DNA of 38,090 bases from an uncultured Methylococcaceae bacterium (GTDB taxonomy: Bacteria > Pseudomonadota > Gammaproteobacteria > Methylococcales > Methylomonadaceae), in assembly GCA_903859415.1 (NCBI GenBank), contig CAIOMN010000208.1, positions 1-38,090 of the forward strand. Direction: 5' to 3'. Positions 6,922-14,930 of this stretch are shown piece by piece. Each line of letters starts with the position of its first letter. Position 1 is the stretch's first letter. The notes under the pieces were generated by a model. The model was given only the letters and a program-made list of their open reading frames with translations. It had not been told where the DNA came from and searched no databases. The position numbers and the translations under genes are program-made.

Positions 6922-8622
6922 ATGATCCAATTATTGACTCACTTTATTCTTCTCATTCGAATCCGTATTGGAGAATCTTTAGGCTACCGATCAAAAGATG
7001 GCATGCTGGTATTAGCAGCCATTGTCGGTGTATTGGGAGGCGCGGCATCAGCTCTATTTCGTGAAGCCAATATTGGCTTGAAATGGCTTTTGACAGGAAG
7101 TACTGATGATATCGTGGCTATTGCAGAAAACCTCTCACCTGAAATGAGATTGTTGATTCCGACTCTTGGTGGTGTATTAGGCGGCATAATGCTTGTATTA
7201 GGAAGCCGCCTGTTTAAAGGAATGCGGTCACAGGAGTACCTGGAGGTCATTCGTTTGGGTGATGGGGTTATTTCAATCAGGCCCACCTTGGCTCGCTTGC
7301 TTTCATCACTCTTTGCCATCAGTTCTGGGGCATCAATTGGTCGAGAAGGGGGTATGGTGCAATTAGTTGCGCTCGTCTCATCCAGTGTCGGTCGTTTTTT
7401 TAATTTATCAAGACCCAAGTTACGTTTGTTAGTCGCTTGTGGTGGAGCAGCGGGGATGGCTTCTGCGTATAACACCCCCTTGGCTGGCGCACTTTTTATT
7501 GCAGAGGTGGTTCTGCAGTCACTGGCTATTGAGGCTTTTGGTCCTTTACTGGTGGCATCTGTCATGGCTACCCTAACCATTCGGCATTGGATAGGAATCA
7601 ATCCAATCTTTACCCTACCTTCGTTTACTGCACCCTTAGAATTTGAATTTTTTCCTGTGCTGGGTCTCGGCATTCTATCTGGATTTATTTCTCCTTTGTT
7701 TCTTAAAATCCTGGATCTCACTAAACAGGCGTTTCAGTATTTACGATTGCCATTACCTATCAGCTTGGGCCTAGGTGGATTTATAGTGGGTGTTATCTCA
7801 GTCTATAAACCGGAAGTATGGGGAAACGGTCATGCTTTAGTAGAGCTGTTACTGAGTGAACACCCTGAAGCAGGCTTTGTTCTCAGTCTGTTATTGTTGA
7901 AAATTGTTGCTACTTCAGCTGCGGTTGGCAGTGGTGCCGTCGGCGGGGTCTTTACACCAACCTTACTCATAGGTGCGGCTGTTGGCTGGCTTTATAGTAA
8001 TCAATTGCATGCATTACTTCCGCTAGATACGGTAACTTATACTGCATTAGGTATGGGAGCTATACTCTCGGGTACTTCACATGCTCCACTCATGGCTATT
8101 TTAATGATCTTTGAAATGACTATGGATGCAAATCTTTTATTTCCGCTGATTGTGATCACGATCACGGCCCGTTATATTTCCGCTGCCATTCGTCCACAAT
8201 CAATCTATGCGCGTGCACTTGGCGAAATCAACACAAAACTCCCGTATTTAATGCTGGTTTCTGAGCTACAGGTGCCCACTAAAGCCGTAGTGAATGAAGA
8301 TGTTACCGCTGAAACAGTCAGTGAAATGTTCTGTCTTTCACCCATTCAAAATATATGGGTAGTTGATAAGTCGGGATGTTACCAAGGGTGTATTTCCTTG
8401 CAAAACATGAAGAGTTTTTTGGGTGATGATACGCTGCAGCATCTAAGTGCTTCAGTGGTGTTTATGGAGGATGATGTTCCAACCGTAAACTCAGATGCTG
8501 CGCTAACTGATGTGTTGGTCGCCTTTGCTAAAACAACCGCGGATCGATTGCCTGTTGTTGATGGCAATCGCATGTTAATGGGTGAGATTAGCAAGACAGA
8601 TATTTTACTCACGCTCTCGTAA
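6922..8622 (+). CDS. ClC-family chloride channel/antiporter with C-terminal CBS pair
   Basis: Inner-membrane anion transporter of the ClC superfamily. The core (about 25-425) is strongly hydrophobic. It shows SSGASIGREGG at 134-144, with the gating glutamate E142, and GSGAVGGVFTPTLL at 336-349, the GxFxP filter loop. The segment that should hold GSGIP reads GMRSQEYLEV near 100-109, and the helix LFIAEVVL (191-198) has Val where E. coli ClcA has its internal proton glutamate. Both resemble the ClcB-like branch and leave H+ coupling doubtful. A cytoplasmic CBS pair occupies about 450-566 and may bind adenine nucleotides. It converges on glsA with a 5-nt gap. Family certain; ions and coupling not. 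Confidence 0.9.
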   Translation: MIQLLTHFILLIRIRIGESLGYRSKDGMLVLAAIVGVLGGAASALFREANIGLKWLLTGSTDDIVAIAENLSPEMRLLIPTLGGVLGGIMLVLGSRLFKGMRSQEYLEVIRLGDGVISIRPTLARLLSSLFAISSGASIGREGGMVQLVALVSSSVGRFFNLSRPKLRLLVACGGAAGMASAYNTPLAGALFIAEVVLQSLAIEAFGPLLVASVMATLTIRHWIGINPIFTLPSFTAPLEFEFFPVLGLGILSGFISPLFLKILDLTKQAFQYLRLPLPISLGLGGFIVGVISVYKPEVWGNGHALVELLLSEHPEAGFVLSLLLLKIVATSAAVGSGAVGGVFTPTLLIGAAVGWLYSNQLHALLPLDTVTYTALGMGAILSGTSHAPLMAILMIFEMTMDANLLFPLIVITITARYISAAIRPQSIYARALGEINTKLPYLMLVSELQVPTKAVVNEDVTAETVSEMFCLSPIQNIWVVDKSGCYQGCISLQNMKSFLGDDTLQHLSASVVFMEDDVPTVNSDAALTDVLVAFAKTTADRLPVVDGNRMLMGEISKTDILLTLS

Positions 8623-8627
8623 TAACG

Positions 8628-9632
8628 TTAACGAATTAGTTGCTCAACAAACGAAGAACCCGTATTTGAGCATTCGAAGGTATGTAACCCCAACTCGTCC
8701 GAGAGTGATTTAATAGCGATAACACCTTGGACAGAGTTGCCTTTTTCGTCCAGTCTTGGCGCAAATGATCCAATACCCAACTGACGGTTTACCACGCCAA
8801 TCACACCTCCACCCACACCACTTTTTGCAGGTATCCCTGTATCACAAATCCAGCTTCCAGAAAAATCATACATACCACATGAATACATAACTGCCAGGGT
8901 ATCGCGAATGGCTTTTAGCTCAAAGACTTCTTCGCCTGTCACAGGGTTTTCACCCATGTTTGCCAAGGTCGCTGCCATAATTGCAAGATCAGTCGCAGTT
9001 ACCCGAATAGAACAAAGGCGAAAATACAGGTCTACAGCTTCATCTACGGGTTCAATTAATACCCCAGAGGCACAGAGAAGATGGGAGATGGCACGGTTAC
9101 GGTGGCCGGTTGCTTTTTCTGACAGATAAACACTTTCATCCAGTTCAAGCTGGCGAGATGCGGCTTTAGAAAAGCGCTCAATTACCTTTTCAAAAGCGTC
9201 TTGCTGATAAACATCACGCAGAATACCCGCCACTGTAATTGCTCCTGCATTGACCATTGGATTAAACGGACAACGGGTGACGGGATCAAACTCGATAGCA
9301 TTGAAAGCATCACCACTGGGTTCTACCCCAACTCGTGCACGCACAGCCTCAGCCCCCACTAATTCGAGCGCAAGGCAATAAGAAAAAGCTTTAGAAATAG
9401 ATTGGATGGTAAATGGCTCATTAACATCGCCGACTGTATAAAGCCGTCCTTTGGCTGTCATGACTGCTAAGCCCAATCGATCAGGGTTCATCAGCGCCAA
9501 CTCTGGAATATAGTCAGCCAGATGGCCTTCTGTATGACTTAATGCTTGTTTATAGGCTAAATCAAGTGCCATTTGTATAGCATCTTTGCTATCAGTAGGG
9601 GACAAATTTATATTGCTTGCGACATCAACCAT
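8628..9632 (-). CDS. glsA: Glutaminase (beta-lactamase-like serine type)
   Basis: Hydrolyses L-glutamine to glutamate and ammonia in the cytoplasm. The serine-lysine catalytic pair is in FTIQSISKAF (S78-x-x-K81). The family blocks ADYIPELA (39-46) and NPMVNAGAI follow, and the C-terminal half is complete with the glycine-rich SGVGGGVIGV segment. At 334 residues it is slightly longer than the roughly 310-residue E. coli enzymes, the excess being N-terminal. The start is the ATG at 9632, and the only GGA-like ribosome site lies inside the hairpin directly upstream. It is monocistronic and convergent with the ClC gene. Confidence 0.93.
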   Translation of the reverse strand: MVDVASNINLSPTDSKDAIQMALDLAYKQALSHTEGHLADYIPELALMNPDRLGLAVMTAKGRLYTVGDVNEPFTIQSISKAFSYCLALELVGAEAVRARVGVEPSGDAFNAIEFDPVTRCPFNPMVNAGAITVAGILRDVYQQDAFEKVIERFSKAASRQLELDESVYLSEKATGHRNRAISHLLCASGVLIEPVDEAVDLYFRLCSIRVTATDLAIMAATLANMGENPVTGEEVFELKAIRDTLAVMYSCGMYDFSGSWICDTGIPAKSGVGGGVIGVVNRQLGIGSFAPRLDEKGNSVQGVIAIKSLSDELGLHTFECSNTGSSFVEQLIR

Positions 9633-9640
9633 AATTTTAG

Positions 9641-9671
9641 ATTCCGAATTAATTTTTAATTAATTCGGAAT
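9641..9671 (-). promoter_or_regulatory. 14-bp perfect hairpin in the glsA leader covering the likely ribosome site
   Basis: ATTCCGAATTAATT (9641-9654) and its exact complement (9658-9671) form a 14-bp stem with a 3-nt loop. The proximal arm ends 8 nt before the glsA ATG and contains the only purine-rich GGA element at a usable spacing. If transcribed it could mask the ribosome site. The AU-rich stem would be sensitive to temperature or unwinding. The arms also make a DNA palindrome, so a repressor operator is the alternative. Confidence 0.6.
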
Positions 9672-9770
9672 AAAAGCACGTTGTATGCCATAGATTGATG
9701 TTAAGCAGAAACAGTGAGTTAAGCAATATGATTATCAACTATTAATAATCACGCACCACTTAAAAGCAAA

Positions 9771-9795
9771 GTGCAGCACCAGAATAGTGCCGCAC
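9771..9795 (-). terminator. Rho-independent terminator of the porin-to-STAS operon
   Basis: On the minus strand GTGCGGCAC, a 7-nt loop and GTGCTGCAC make a 9-bp GC-rich stem with a single G-U pair. It is followed directly by TTTGCTTTTA. It lies 22 nt after the STAS stop, the right place to end the operon. Confidence 0.7.
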
Positions 9796-9817
9796 AGAGG
9801 GATAAAAGACTGACTGA

Positions 9818-10162
9818 TTAAGCTTTGATTAAGGCTTGCGCTTCAGCTTGATCGTTTACAACTTCGAGTATCTTCAGGAACCCGCTGATTTCAAATACTT
9901 CTTTGACATGTGGCTGTAAGCCGAACAAAACTAAACGTCCTTTTGCCTGCTTGGCCCGCTTTGCAACCATCAATATAACTCGGAGACCCGCACTGGAAAT
10001 ATAATCCAGGCCCGAGAAATTCATCGTAACCAGACTACCTTGATTTTCAAAAAGTTTTTGTAAAGAACTCTCAAATACATTTGAAGTTGCACTATCCAGA
10101 CGTCCCGATAAACTAATTAATTGGATCCCATCGGTTTCTACTATTTCAGATTGAAATGTCAT
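9818..10162 (-). CDS. STAS-domain anti-anti-sigma factor-like protein
   Basis: Predicted antagonist of a partner-switching pathway: it would bind an anti-sigma or HATPase partner when unphosphorylated. The 114-residue STAS fold is complete. The phosphorylation loop DYISSAGLR places the acceptor serine at S56 or S57, and the N-terminus has the typical ISLSGRLDSATS strand-turn. The reading frame stays open further upstream, but that extension overlaps the phosphatase gene and lacks homology. ATG at 10162 with an AAAGG site is the family-consistent start. It lies 43 nt after the SpoIIE-type phosphatase gene, whose product has both the phosphatase and kinase-like domains needed to control it. Confidence 0.9.
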   Translation of the reverse strand: MTFQSEIVETDGIQLISLSGRLDSATSNVFESSLQKLFENQGSLVTMNFSGLDYISSAGLRVILMVAKRAKQAKGRLVLFGLQPHVKEVFEISGFLKILEVVNDQAEAQALIKA

Positions 10163-10205
10163 TTTATAACCTTTTAAAAAAGAAGTGTTTGTAAGTTTCT
10201 TATAA

Positions 10206-12626
10206 CTATTTACTGAGTGTCTTAAGCAAAATGATGAGGTTACCACTGCCATCATAATAGGCCCTGGCATCATCCATCATCATTTTAACCATATGCACAC
10301 CCAGTCCCCCAATAGGACGATCTTCTACATCAAGATCCAGATCAGGCTCAGGGGCTTCTGCAAATGGGTCAAAGGGTGGCGCATCATCTTTAAGGATGAT
10401 TTCCAGCCATTCTTCAGAAATATTCATTCTAACTCGAATCAATCGGTCACCTGCACCTTTCAAACCATGTTGAATGATATTAGTAATCAACTCTTCAAGG
10501 CACAAATTTGCAGAGAAGGCGAGATCAGGGCGGTCAAGCAAAGCATTATCAACAGCCTCCGCAAGATTAGAAATTTCGTCCACCCTGGTTGGCAAATGAT
10601 AATCCAGAAGTAATGTTTTGTTGCTTAGTTCTTTAGGTAGCGTATCCAAAATAATTTCCTCATTCTTACAACAGAGTATCAAACATGTCAGATCATCTGA
10701 GGCCTCTGCCCCTTGAACAAAATCTGCAACGTCCTTAACCAATCCGCTCACCAATGTAGAAGGATTATCTTCTGACAAGGTTGATGAGAGCCAAGCATAT
10801 AATCGGGCATCTCCATAAGCTTCATTACTTTCTGAAAATGCTTCTGTTACACCATCTGTGTAAAGCAGTAACGTATCTCCCTGGACAAGATGCGTAGTGT
10901 GATTGACATAAGTCATCTCAGAGATAACGCCCAAGGCAATATCATGCGAACAGGGTAATGCCTTAACCTCTCCCTTTGAATTTCTTAACAACGAGGCGTG
11001 ATGCCCCGCACTTGCATAGATAAAATGCCCGTTGTGGGGATTGTAAATACCATAACTGGCCGTTACAAACAATTCCATTGGGTTTCTTTCACATAGCAAG
11101 TCGTTTGAACAGGCTAAAACATCGGAAGGTTGTCGCCCCGACATCGCTTGATCAAGCAGCACGGTACGAGATACAGCCATAAAGAAAGCAGCCGCAACCC
11201 CTTTCCCTGATACATCAGCAATGACAATGCCATAACGACCATCTGGCAATAAAAAACAATCATAAAAGTCTCCACCTAATTCACGTGCAGGAAACATGCT
11301 TGCAGAAACCGCCCAATGCTTCTCATCAGGAAATTCTTGCGGGAGAATAGCGAGCTGCATACTACGTGCCAGATGAAGCTCTTCTTGTACACGTTCGCTG
11401 GCGGCTCTTAATTGTTCGTTTCTATCCGCCAACTCTGCCGTACGCGCTTGTACCTGAATCTCTAACTCTCGTTGACGAGATTCGTTTTGTTCGCGGATAA
11501 CTTCCAGCAATTGCTCAAACTCACTGGCAACGGTATTAAAGTTTCTCGCTACCAAGACCAGTTCATCTTGCGTGTCTATTTTAATGCGCGTACTTAACTG
11601 TCCACGACAAAAGGCATCCGTCCCTTCAGATAGGCTTTTAAGAGAGCGCAGTGTAGAAAGATAAATACCTGCAAACAGATAGGAGATAATAAAAATTGTG
11701 GTTAATATTAACCCGGCGACAATTAATTGAACCCGATAGTATTGTTTGATACTGGCAAATAGATAGCCGTCGGCAATCAGCACGGAATCATTTAATAGTG
11801 AACGTGCGAGTTCCAGGTTTTCTGACACTCGTGGGCGTAATTCTCCAATAGCATTGGGTTCACCTAACACCTTGTCAGCAATATCCTGTTGCTGCGACAT
11901 GCCGGTCAACAACTGTTCAAGTTTATTTTTTAATGCGTTTGAGTTTGGGGTGTTATTGATCAGTTGCTTGACCCCGCTCCAAAGAATGGGAACTGACTCG
12001 GTCAGTACCACTTGGGCCCCTAATGCATAGGATTCCATTGCTTCCATATTGAGAGTGAGCGCATCCTGTTGCTTTCCTAGGGTTTCCAAAACCAAGGGTA
12101 GACGATTAGTCAGTACATCAAAGGTAGCATCCAGATTTTGATCAACATTGAGTCTATGAATACTGGCGCTTTCTCGAATCAAATTCAGCAACGTATTGAT
12201 AACAGCGGTTTGAATTGCAAACCGCCGTTTTGGGTCACTGTCCACAGACTCAGTTTTAACTTGTGTCCACAGAAGATTTAAACGGTCAGCAAGCTCACGC
12301 GCACCATACTGATGCGCTTCCTGAATCAATTGCTCAACATGGGCGCCTAATTCGTCTGAAGGCAGCACATTCTGATCATTAATTGAGCTACTACGCAACA
12401 TAACCAACGTCGTTAAAACATCAGCTTGTGCAATAAAGACTTTTAGACCTTCTCGTTCAACATTGGCAAGCTCGCTATCATCATGCGCATGTTGAAACAT
12501 AGGAACGCTCAACGCTAACAACGCCATTAAGACTAAAACACCAATCAGCAAGTATTTAAGCGAAAAGCTTAACCTGTCTGATAGCCAAATACCTGGAGCG
12601 AATAATCGTCTAATGATGTTTTGCAT
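10206..12626 (-). CDS. Membrane HAMP-SpoIIE phosphatase fused to an anti-sigma-type HATPase
   Basis: Predicted sensor-transducer holding both antagonistic activities of a partner switch. Order: TM1 about 24-44, an extracytoplasmic helical region 45-298, TM2 about 300-322, HAMP 323-375, coiled coil 375-415, PP2C/SpoIIE phosphatase 417-655, HATPase 675-806. Phosphatase metal motifs are seen: GGDFYD (451-456), ADVSGKG (470-476), LLYTDGVTEA (587-596), SDD (643-645). The HATPase has the N-box EELITNIIQHG (711-721), DDAPPFDP (747-754) and GGLGVHMV (773-780), as in RsbW/SpoIIAB kinases. The helical sensor part resembles methyl-accepting-type periplasmic domains. It is followed by the STAS gene and preceded by the PstS-like gene. 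Its ligand is unknown. Confidence 0.92.
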   Translation of the reverse strand: MQNIIRRLFAPGIWLSDRLSFSLKYLLIGVLVLMALLALSVPMFQHAHDDSELANVEREGLKVFIAQADVLTTLVMLRSSSINDQNVLPSDELGAHVEQLIQEAHQYGARELADRLNLLWTQVKTESVDSDPKRRFAIQTAVINTLLNLIRESASIHRLNVDQNLDATFDVLTNRLPLVLETLGKQQDALTLNMEAMESYALGAQVVLTESVPILWSGVKQLINNTPNSNALKNKLEQLLTGMSQQQDIADKVLGEPNAIGELRPRVSENLELARSLLNDSVLIADGYLFASIKQYYRVQLIVAGLILTTIFIISYLFAGIYLSTLRSLKSLSEGTDAFCRGQLSTRIKIDTQDELVLVARNFNTVASEFEQLLEVIREQNESRQRELEIQVQARTAELADRNEQLRAASERVQEELHLARSMQLAILPQEFPDEKHWAVSASMFPARELGGDFYDCFLLPDGRYGIVIADVSGKGVAAAFFMAVSRTVLLDQAMSGRQPSDVLACSNDLLCERNPMELFVTASYGIYNPHNGHFIYASAGHHASLLRNSKGEVKALPCSHDIALGVISEMTYVNHTTHLVQGDTLLLYTDGVTEAFSESNEAYGDARLYAWLSSTLSEDNPSTLVSGLVKDVADFVQGAEASDDLTCLILCCKNEEIILDTLPKELSNKTLLLDYHLPTRVDEISNLAEAVDNALLDRPDLAFSANLCLEELITNIIQHGLKGAGDRLIRVRMNISEEWLEIILKDDAPPFDPFAEAPEPDLDLDVEDRPIGGLGVHMVKMMMDDARAYYDGSGNLIILLKTLSK

Positions 12627-12665
12627 AATTTATGAAAATAGCGTCGGAGTCGCCTAAATTAGAGA

Positions 12666-13097
12666 TCAGTTCTTTTCTGGATCCAGGATGATTTTAACAC
12701 CCGGTCCGGCTTCGTTTTTATCCACATAGCCAATTGAACCGGGTGTGCTTTCAACTATCTTATTCATTTCTTCGACATTACCCACTTCCTTTGGGGGTAC
12801 TCCCATCCCGGTAAACGCTTGCCTTGCCCAATAAGCTCGTAACTGTCCCGGACTACGTCCTGTGATTTTGCTATAAAACTCAGTACGAAGCTCTGACCCT
12901 TCTTTAAGATCGATAGGTTTAATAGTTTTACCATCCGGCCATGTTTGAATCTGCCGAAGAAAAATCTGGGTGGCTTGGCTTTTATCGATTTTGTCTACGC
13001 CTGCATCTGGATTGGCAACAACCACTGGCGGCTCTTCAGCCTGCACGACGCCAGGTATCAATAAGACACTGCAAATAACTAAAAAGTAAAATTTCAT
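12666..13097 (-). CDS. Small PstS-like periplasmic substrate-binding protein
   Basis: Exported protein of 143 residues: signal peptide MKFYFLVICS...GVVQA with a cut near residue 20, then a half-size domain resembling phosphate-type periplasmic binding proteins. Recognisable blocks are the start VVVANPDAGVDKI, the central IFLRQIQTWPDGKTIKPI and the closing PGSIGYVDKNE, which match the end of PstS-like domains. It is too short for a normal two-lobed binding protein, so it may act as a ligand-presenting partner rather than a transporter subunit; no ABC permease is nearby. An in-frame ATG at 13124 overlaps the porin gene, and the ATG at 13097, beginning the signal peptide, is preferred. It lies 10 nt after the porin stop. 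Confidence 0.8.
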   Translation of the reverse strand: MKFYFLVICSVLLIPGVVQAEEPPVVVANPDAGVDKIDKSQATQIFLRQIQTWPDGKTIKPIDLKEGSELRTEFYSKITGRSPGQLRAYWARQAFTGMGVPPKEVGNVEEMNKIVESTPGSIGYVDKNEAGPGVKIILDPEKN

Positions 13098-13107
13098 CTT
13101 GTTACTC

Positions 13108-14469
13108 TTAAAAAATAAAATCAAGTGCGAGAGTGACTAAACTCACATGATTATTAAATGGCAGGGTAGAAACTGCAAAATTACCCGGTGTCATAGAGTT
13201 AGGTGTTTGAACAAAGTCATATTGCAGCTTCATATCCAAGTTCTCCATAACGTCCCAACGTGTACCTGCACTGATAGACTGGCTACTTAGATTTGCAAAT
13301 TGTGCTGATTGATTTATAGCCGCTTGCATTTGTGCCAAGCCAGCATCTAACATAGGATTAAGCCCTGTACCATTAAGAGCGCTGGTATTTAGAGTGCCTT
13401 TATTTCTGGATAAGTTGGCAAATGAGACATACGGTGTAAAATCTTTGTAGGTATAACCGATTGTCGTTTGAAAGCCCTCATATTTTCCTACCATGGCATT
13501 TTGAGAATCTAACTCCACCCATTCGCCCAAGAATCGAAAAGCGCCCCAATAGGCATCAAAGCCAACACTAGTATAGATAGGTCGGTTATCAAAGGGATTC
13601 TTAAGACCTGAGATCTGATTGGCTTGGCTAATAAGCGCTGGGGACATTGCGGCTAATTGAGGATAAGCCGTCATAGCCAACAAGCCACCACTGAGTGAAC
13701 CCAATCCTGAATCAAGCTGGCTAATAGCAGAAGAACGCATCGTGTAACTATCAACCCACGTTCTTGAGGCGCGAACAGTAATATTTGATCGAGAAGCACT
13801 CAGCGCTACCCCCATCATGTTATTGATTTGAGCATCTGCACTAACAACCGGATTAAGATTATAAAATCGATGCTGATAACTGGTATTGCCATAATAACCC
13901 TGCAACAAGAATGCAGTACTTAGAAATGAATGTCGCCATTGCAAATCAACACCATCAATCGAAGGAAAATTGTTAGCAATACTGTAGAGTGCTATAGGTG
14001 GGCGAGACATCATATATGCGTAACCCACTTCGTTAACATCGGAATCAAATAGCATGGGATTACGGAAACGTCCACCACGCACCGAGACTTCACTACCCAA
14101 TTCTTGCCGAACGTAAGCCATACGCAACAAAGGCTCCATTCTTTGACCAGCACGACCCACACCCTGTACCAGGAACGAGGTTTTTTCAAGAGGCTTCCAT
14201 TCGAGCTGTAAGCCCAGAACAGAGTCAAGATTTAAAGAAAATCCTTGCTCAGCAGGAACCGTTTGGGAGTAATTGTAAATAGCACCTGCTCCCCCATTAT
14301 CATTATAGGTTAAGCCCAGAGTACCAAAACCCGAGAACCGGAAATCTTTCGTTATGGCATCAAATGTCTCATTTGCATGAGCAGAGTGTGTCGAAAAATG
14401 CGAACATATCAGGGTAACAATGAGTTTCCTGATAAAGGCATTACTAAATTTTTTGGTTGTCAGGCGCAT
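13108..14469 (-). CDS. Outer-membrane porin-like beta-barrel protein
   Basis: First gene of the phosphatase/STAS operon. Signal peptide of about 32 residues ending in HSAHA, then 421 residues of alternating aromatic and small residues with many strand-like segments, ending in LALDFIF, whose final Phe is the usual C-terminal signal for outer-membrane insertion. FRFSGFGTLGLTYND near the mature N-terminus looks like a first barrel strand, and GGRFRNPMLFDSDVNEVGYAY is typical of substrate-specific porins. The substrate cannot be told from sequence. Its link to a PstS-like protein and a divergent Na+/Pi transporter makes an anion such as phosphate a reasonable guess. No ribosome site is evident. 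Confidence 0.78.
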   Translation of the reverse strand: MRLTTKKFSNAFIRKLIVTLICSHFSTHSAHANETFDAITKDFRFSGFGTLGLTYNDNGGAGAIYNYSQTVPAEQGFSLNLDSVLGLQLEWKPLEKTSFLVQGVGRAGQRMEPLLRMAYVRQELGSEVSVRGGRFRNPMLFDSDVNEVGYAYMMSRPPIALYSIANNFPSIDGVDLQWRHSFLSTAFLLQGYYGNTSYQHRFYNLNPVVSADAQINNMMGVALSASRSNITVRASRTWVDSYTMRSSAISQLDSGLGSLSGGLLAMTAYPQLAAMSPALISQANQISGLKNPFDNRPIYTSVGFDAYWGAFRFLGEWVELDSQNAMVGKYEGFQTTIGYTYKDFTPYVSFANLSRNKGTLNTSALNGTGLNPMLDAGLAQMQAAINQSAQFANLSSQSISAGTRWDVMENLDMKLQYDFVQTPNSMTPGNFAVSTLPFNNHVSLVTLALDFIF

Positions 14470-14930
14470 AAAGGTAAATATTGAACGTATTAATTAATAT
14501 TTTATAAATTTAAACATTTCAGAAGAAACTGCGAATCCATTGAAAACGAATGGAACATAACAAGTGCATAACCCAATACGATAGGCATTAATATTCCTTT
14601 CTATCGCATTTACAAGACATACTCATATGCCTGCTTGAGAAAAATAACTAATCCAACCCTTAATACAAGGGGGAAAACTTTTTAATTCTAACAATTTTAT
14701 TATACCCAAGTAAATACTCTTAAATTGAAATGACCCAGATTCCCATTGACTACATCAACAAAAACCTCAAAATAGTAACTGTAACTATGTTGTCATATTT
14801 CTAACGGTATACTATTAGCCAGCTAATTTACCCCAGACTCCTCATTAGTAAGCCTTCTCCACATTGAAAATACATAAGCGTTGGTTTTTTATAACAAGAC
14901 GTAAAACATTATTATCCGACAAAAAGTAAC
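14470..14930. other. 461-bp divergent control region between the porin operon and the Na+/Pi cotransporter gene
   Basis: Contains the promoters of both divergent units. The Pho box and -10 element described separately face the cotransporter. For the porin operon the last 60 nt are very AT-rich but no clear promoter or second Pho box was found. No ORF of note and no long repeat was seen. Confidence 0.6.
14779..14813 (+). promoter_or_regulatory. Candidate Pho box and -10 element of the Na+/Pi cotransporter gene
   Basis: CTGTAAC (14779-14785) and TTGTCAT (14790-14796) are two 7-bp half-sites with a 4-bp AT-rich spacer. They match the PhoB consensus CTGTCAT at 5 and 6 of 7 positions. Eleven nt further on is TATACT (14808-14813), 5 of 6 to a -10, and there is no good -35 at the expected place. 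This is the layout of a PhoB-dependent promoter. The inferred start near 14820 gives a leader of about 110 nt. Confidence 0.55.

Noticed and set aside
6984-7721. A 245-codon open frame antisense to the ClC gene.
   Set aside because: The ClC frame is an unmistakable protein and the antisense product is low-complexity, rich in Ser, Pro and Arg, as expected from a shadow frame.
10163-10273. N-terminal extension of the STAS protein by 37 residues.
   Set aside because: It overlaps the phosphatase gene, has no STAS homology and a good ATG with a ribosome site exists at 10162.
14730-14760. A possible Pho box facing the porin operon on the minus strand.
   Set aside because: Only one half-site (GGGTCAT) resembles the consensus; its partner at the right spacing does not match.
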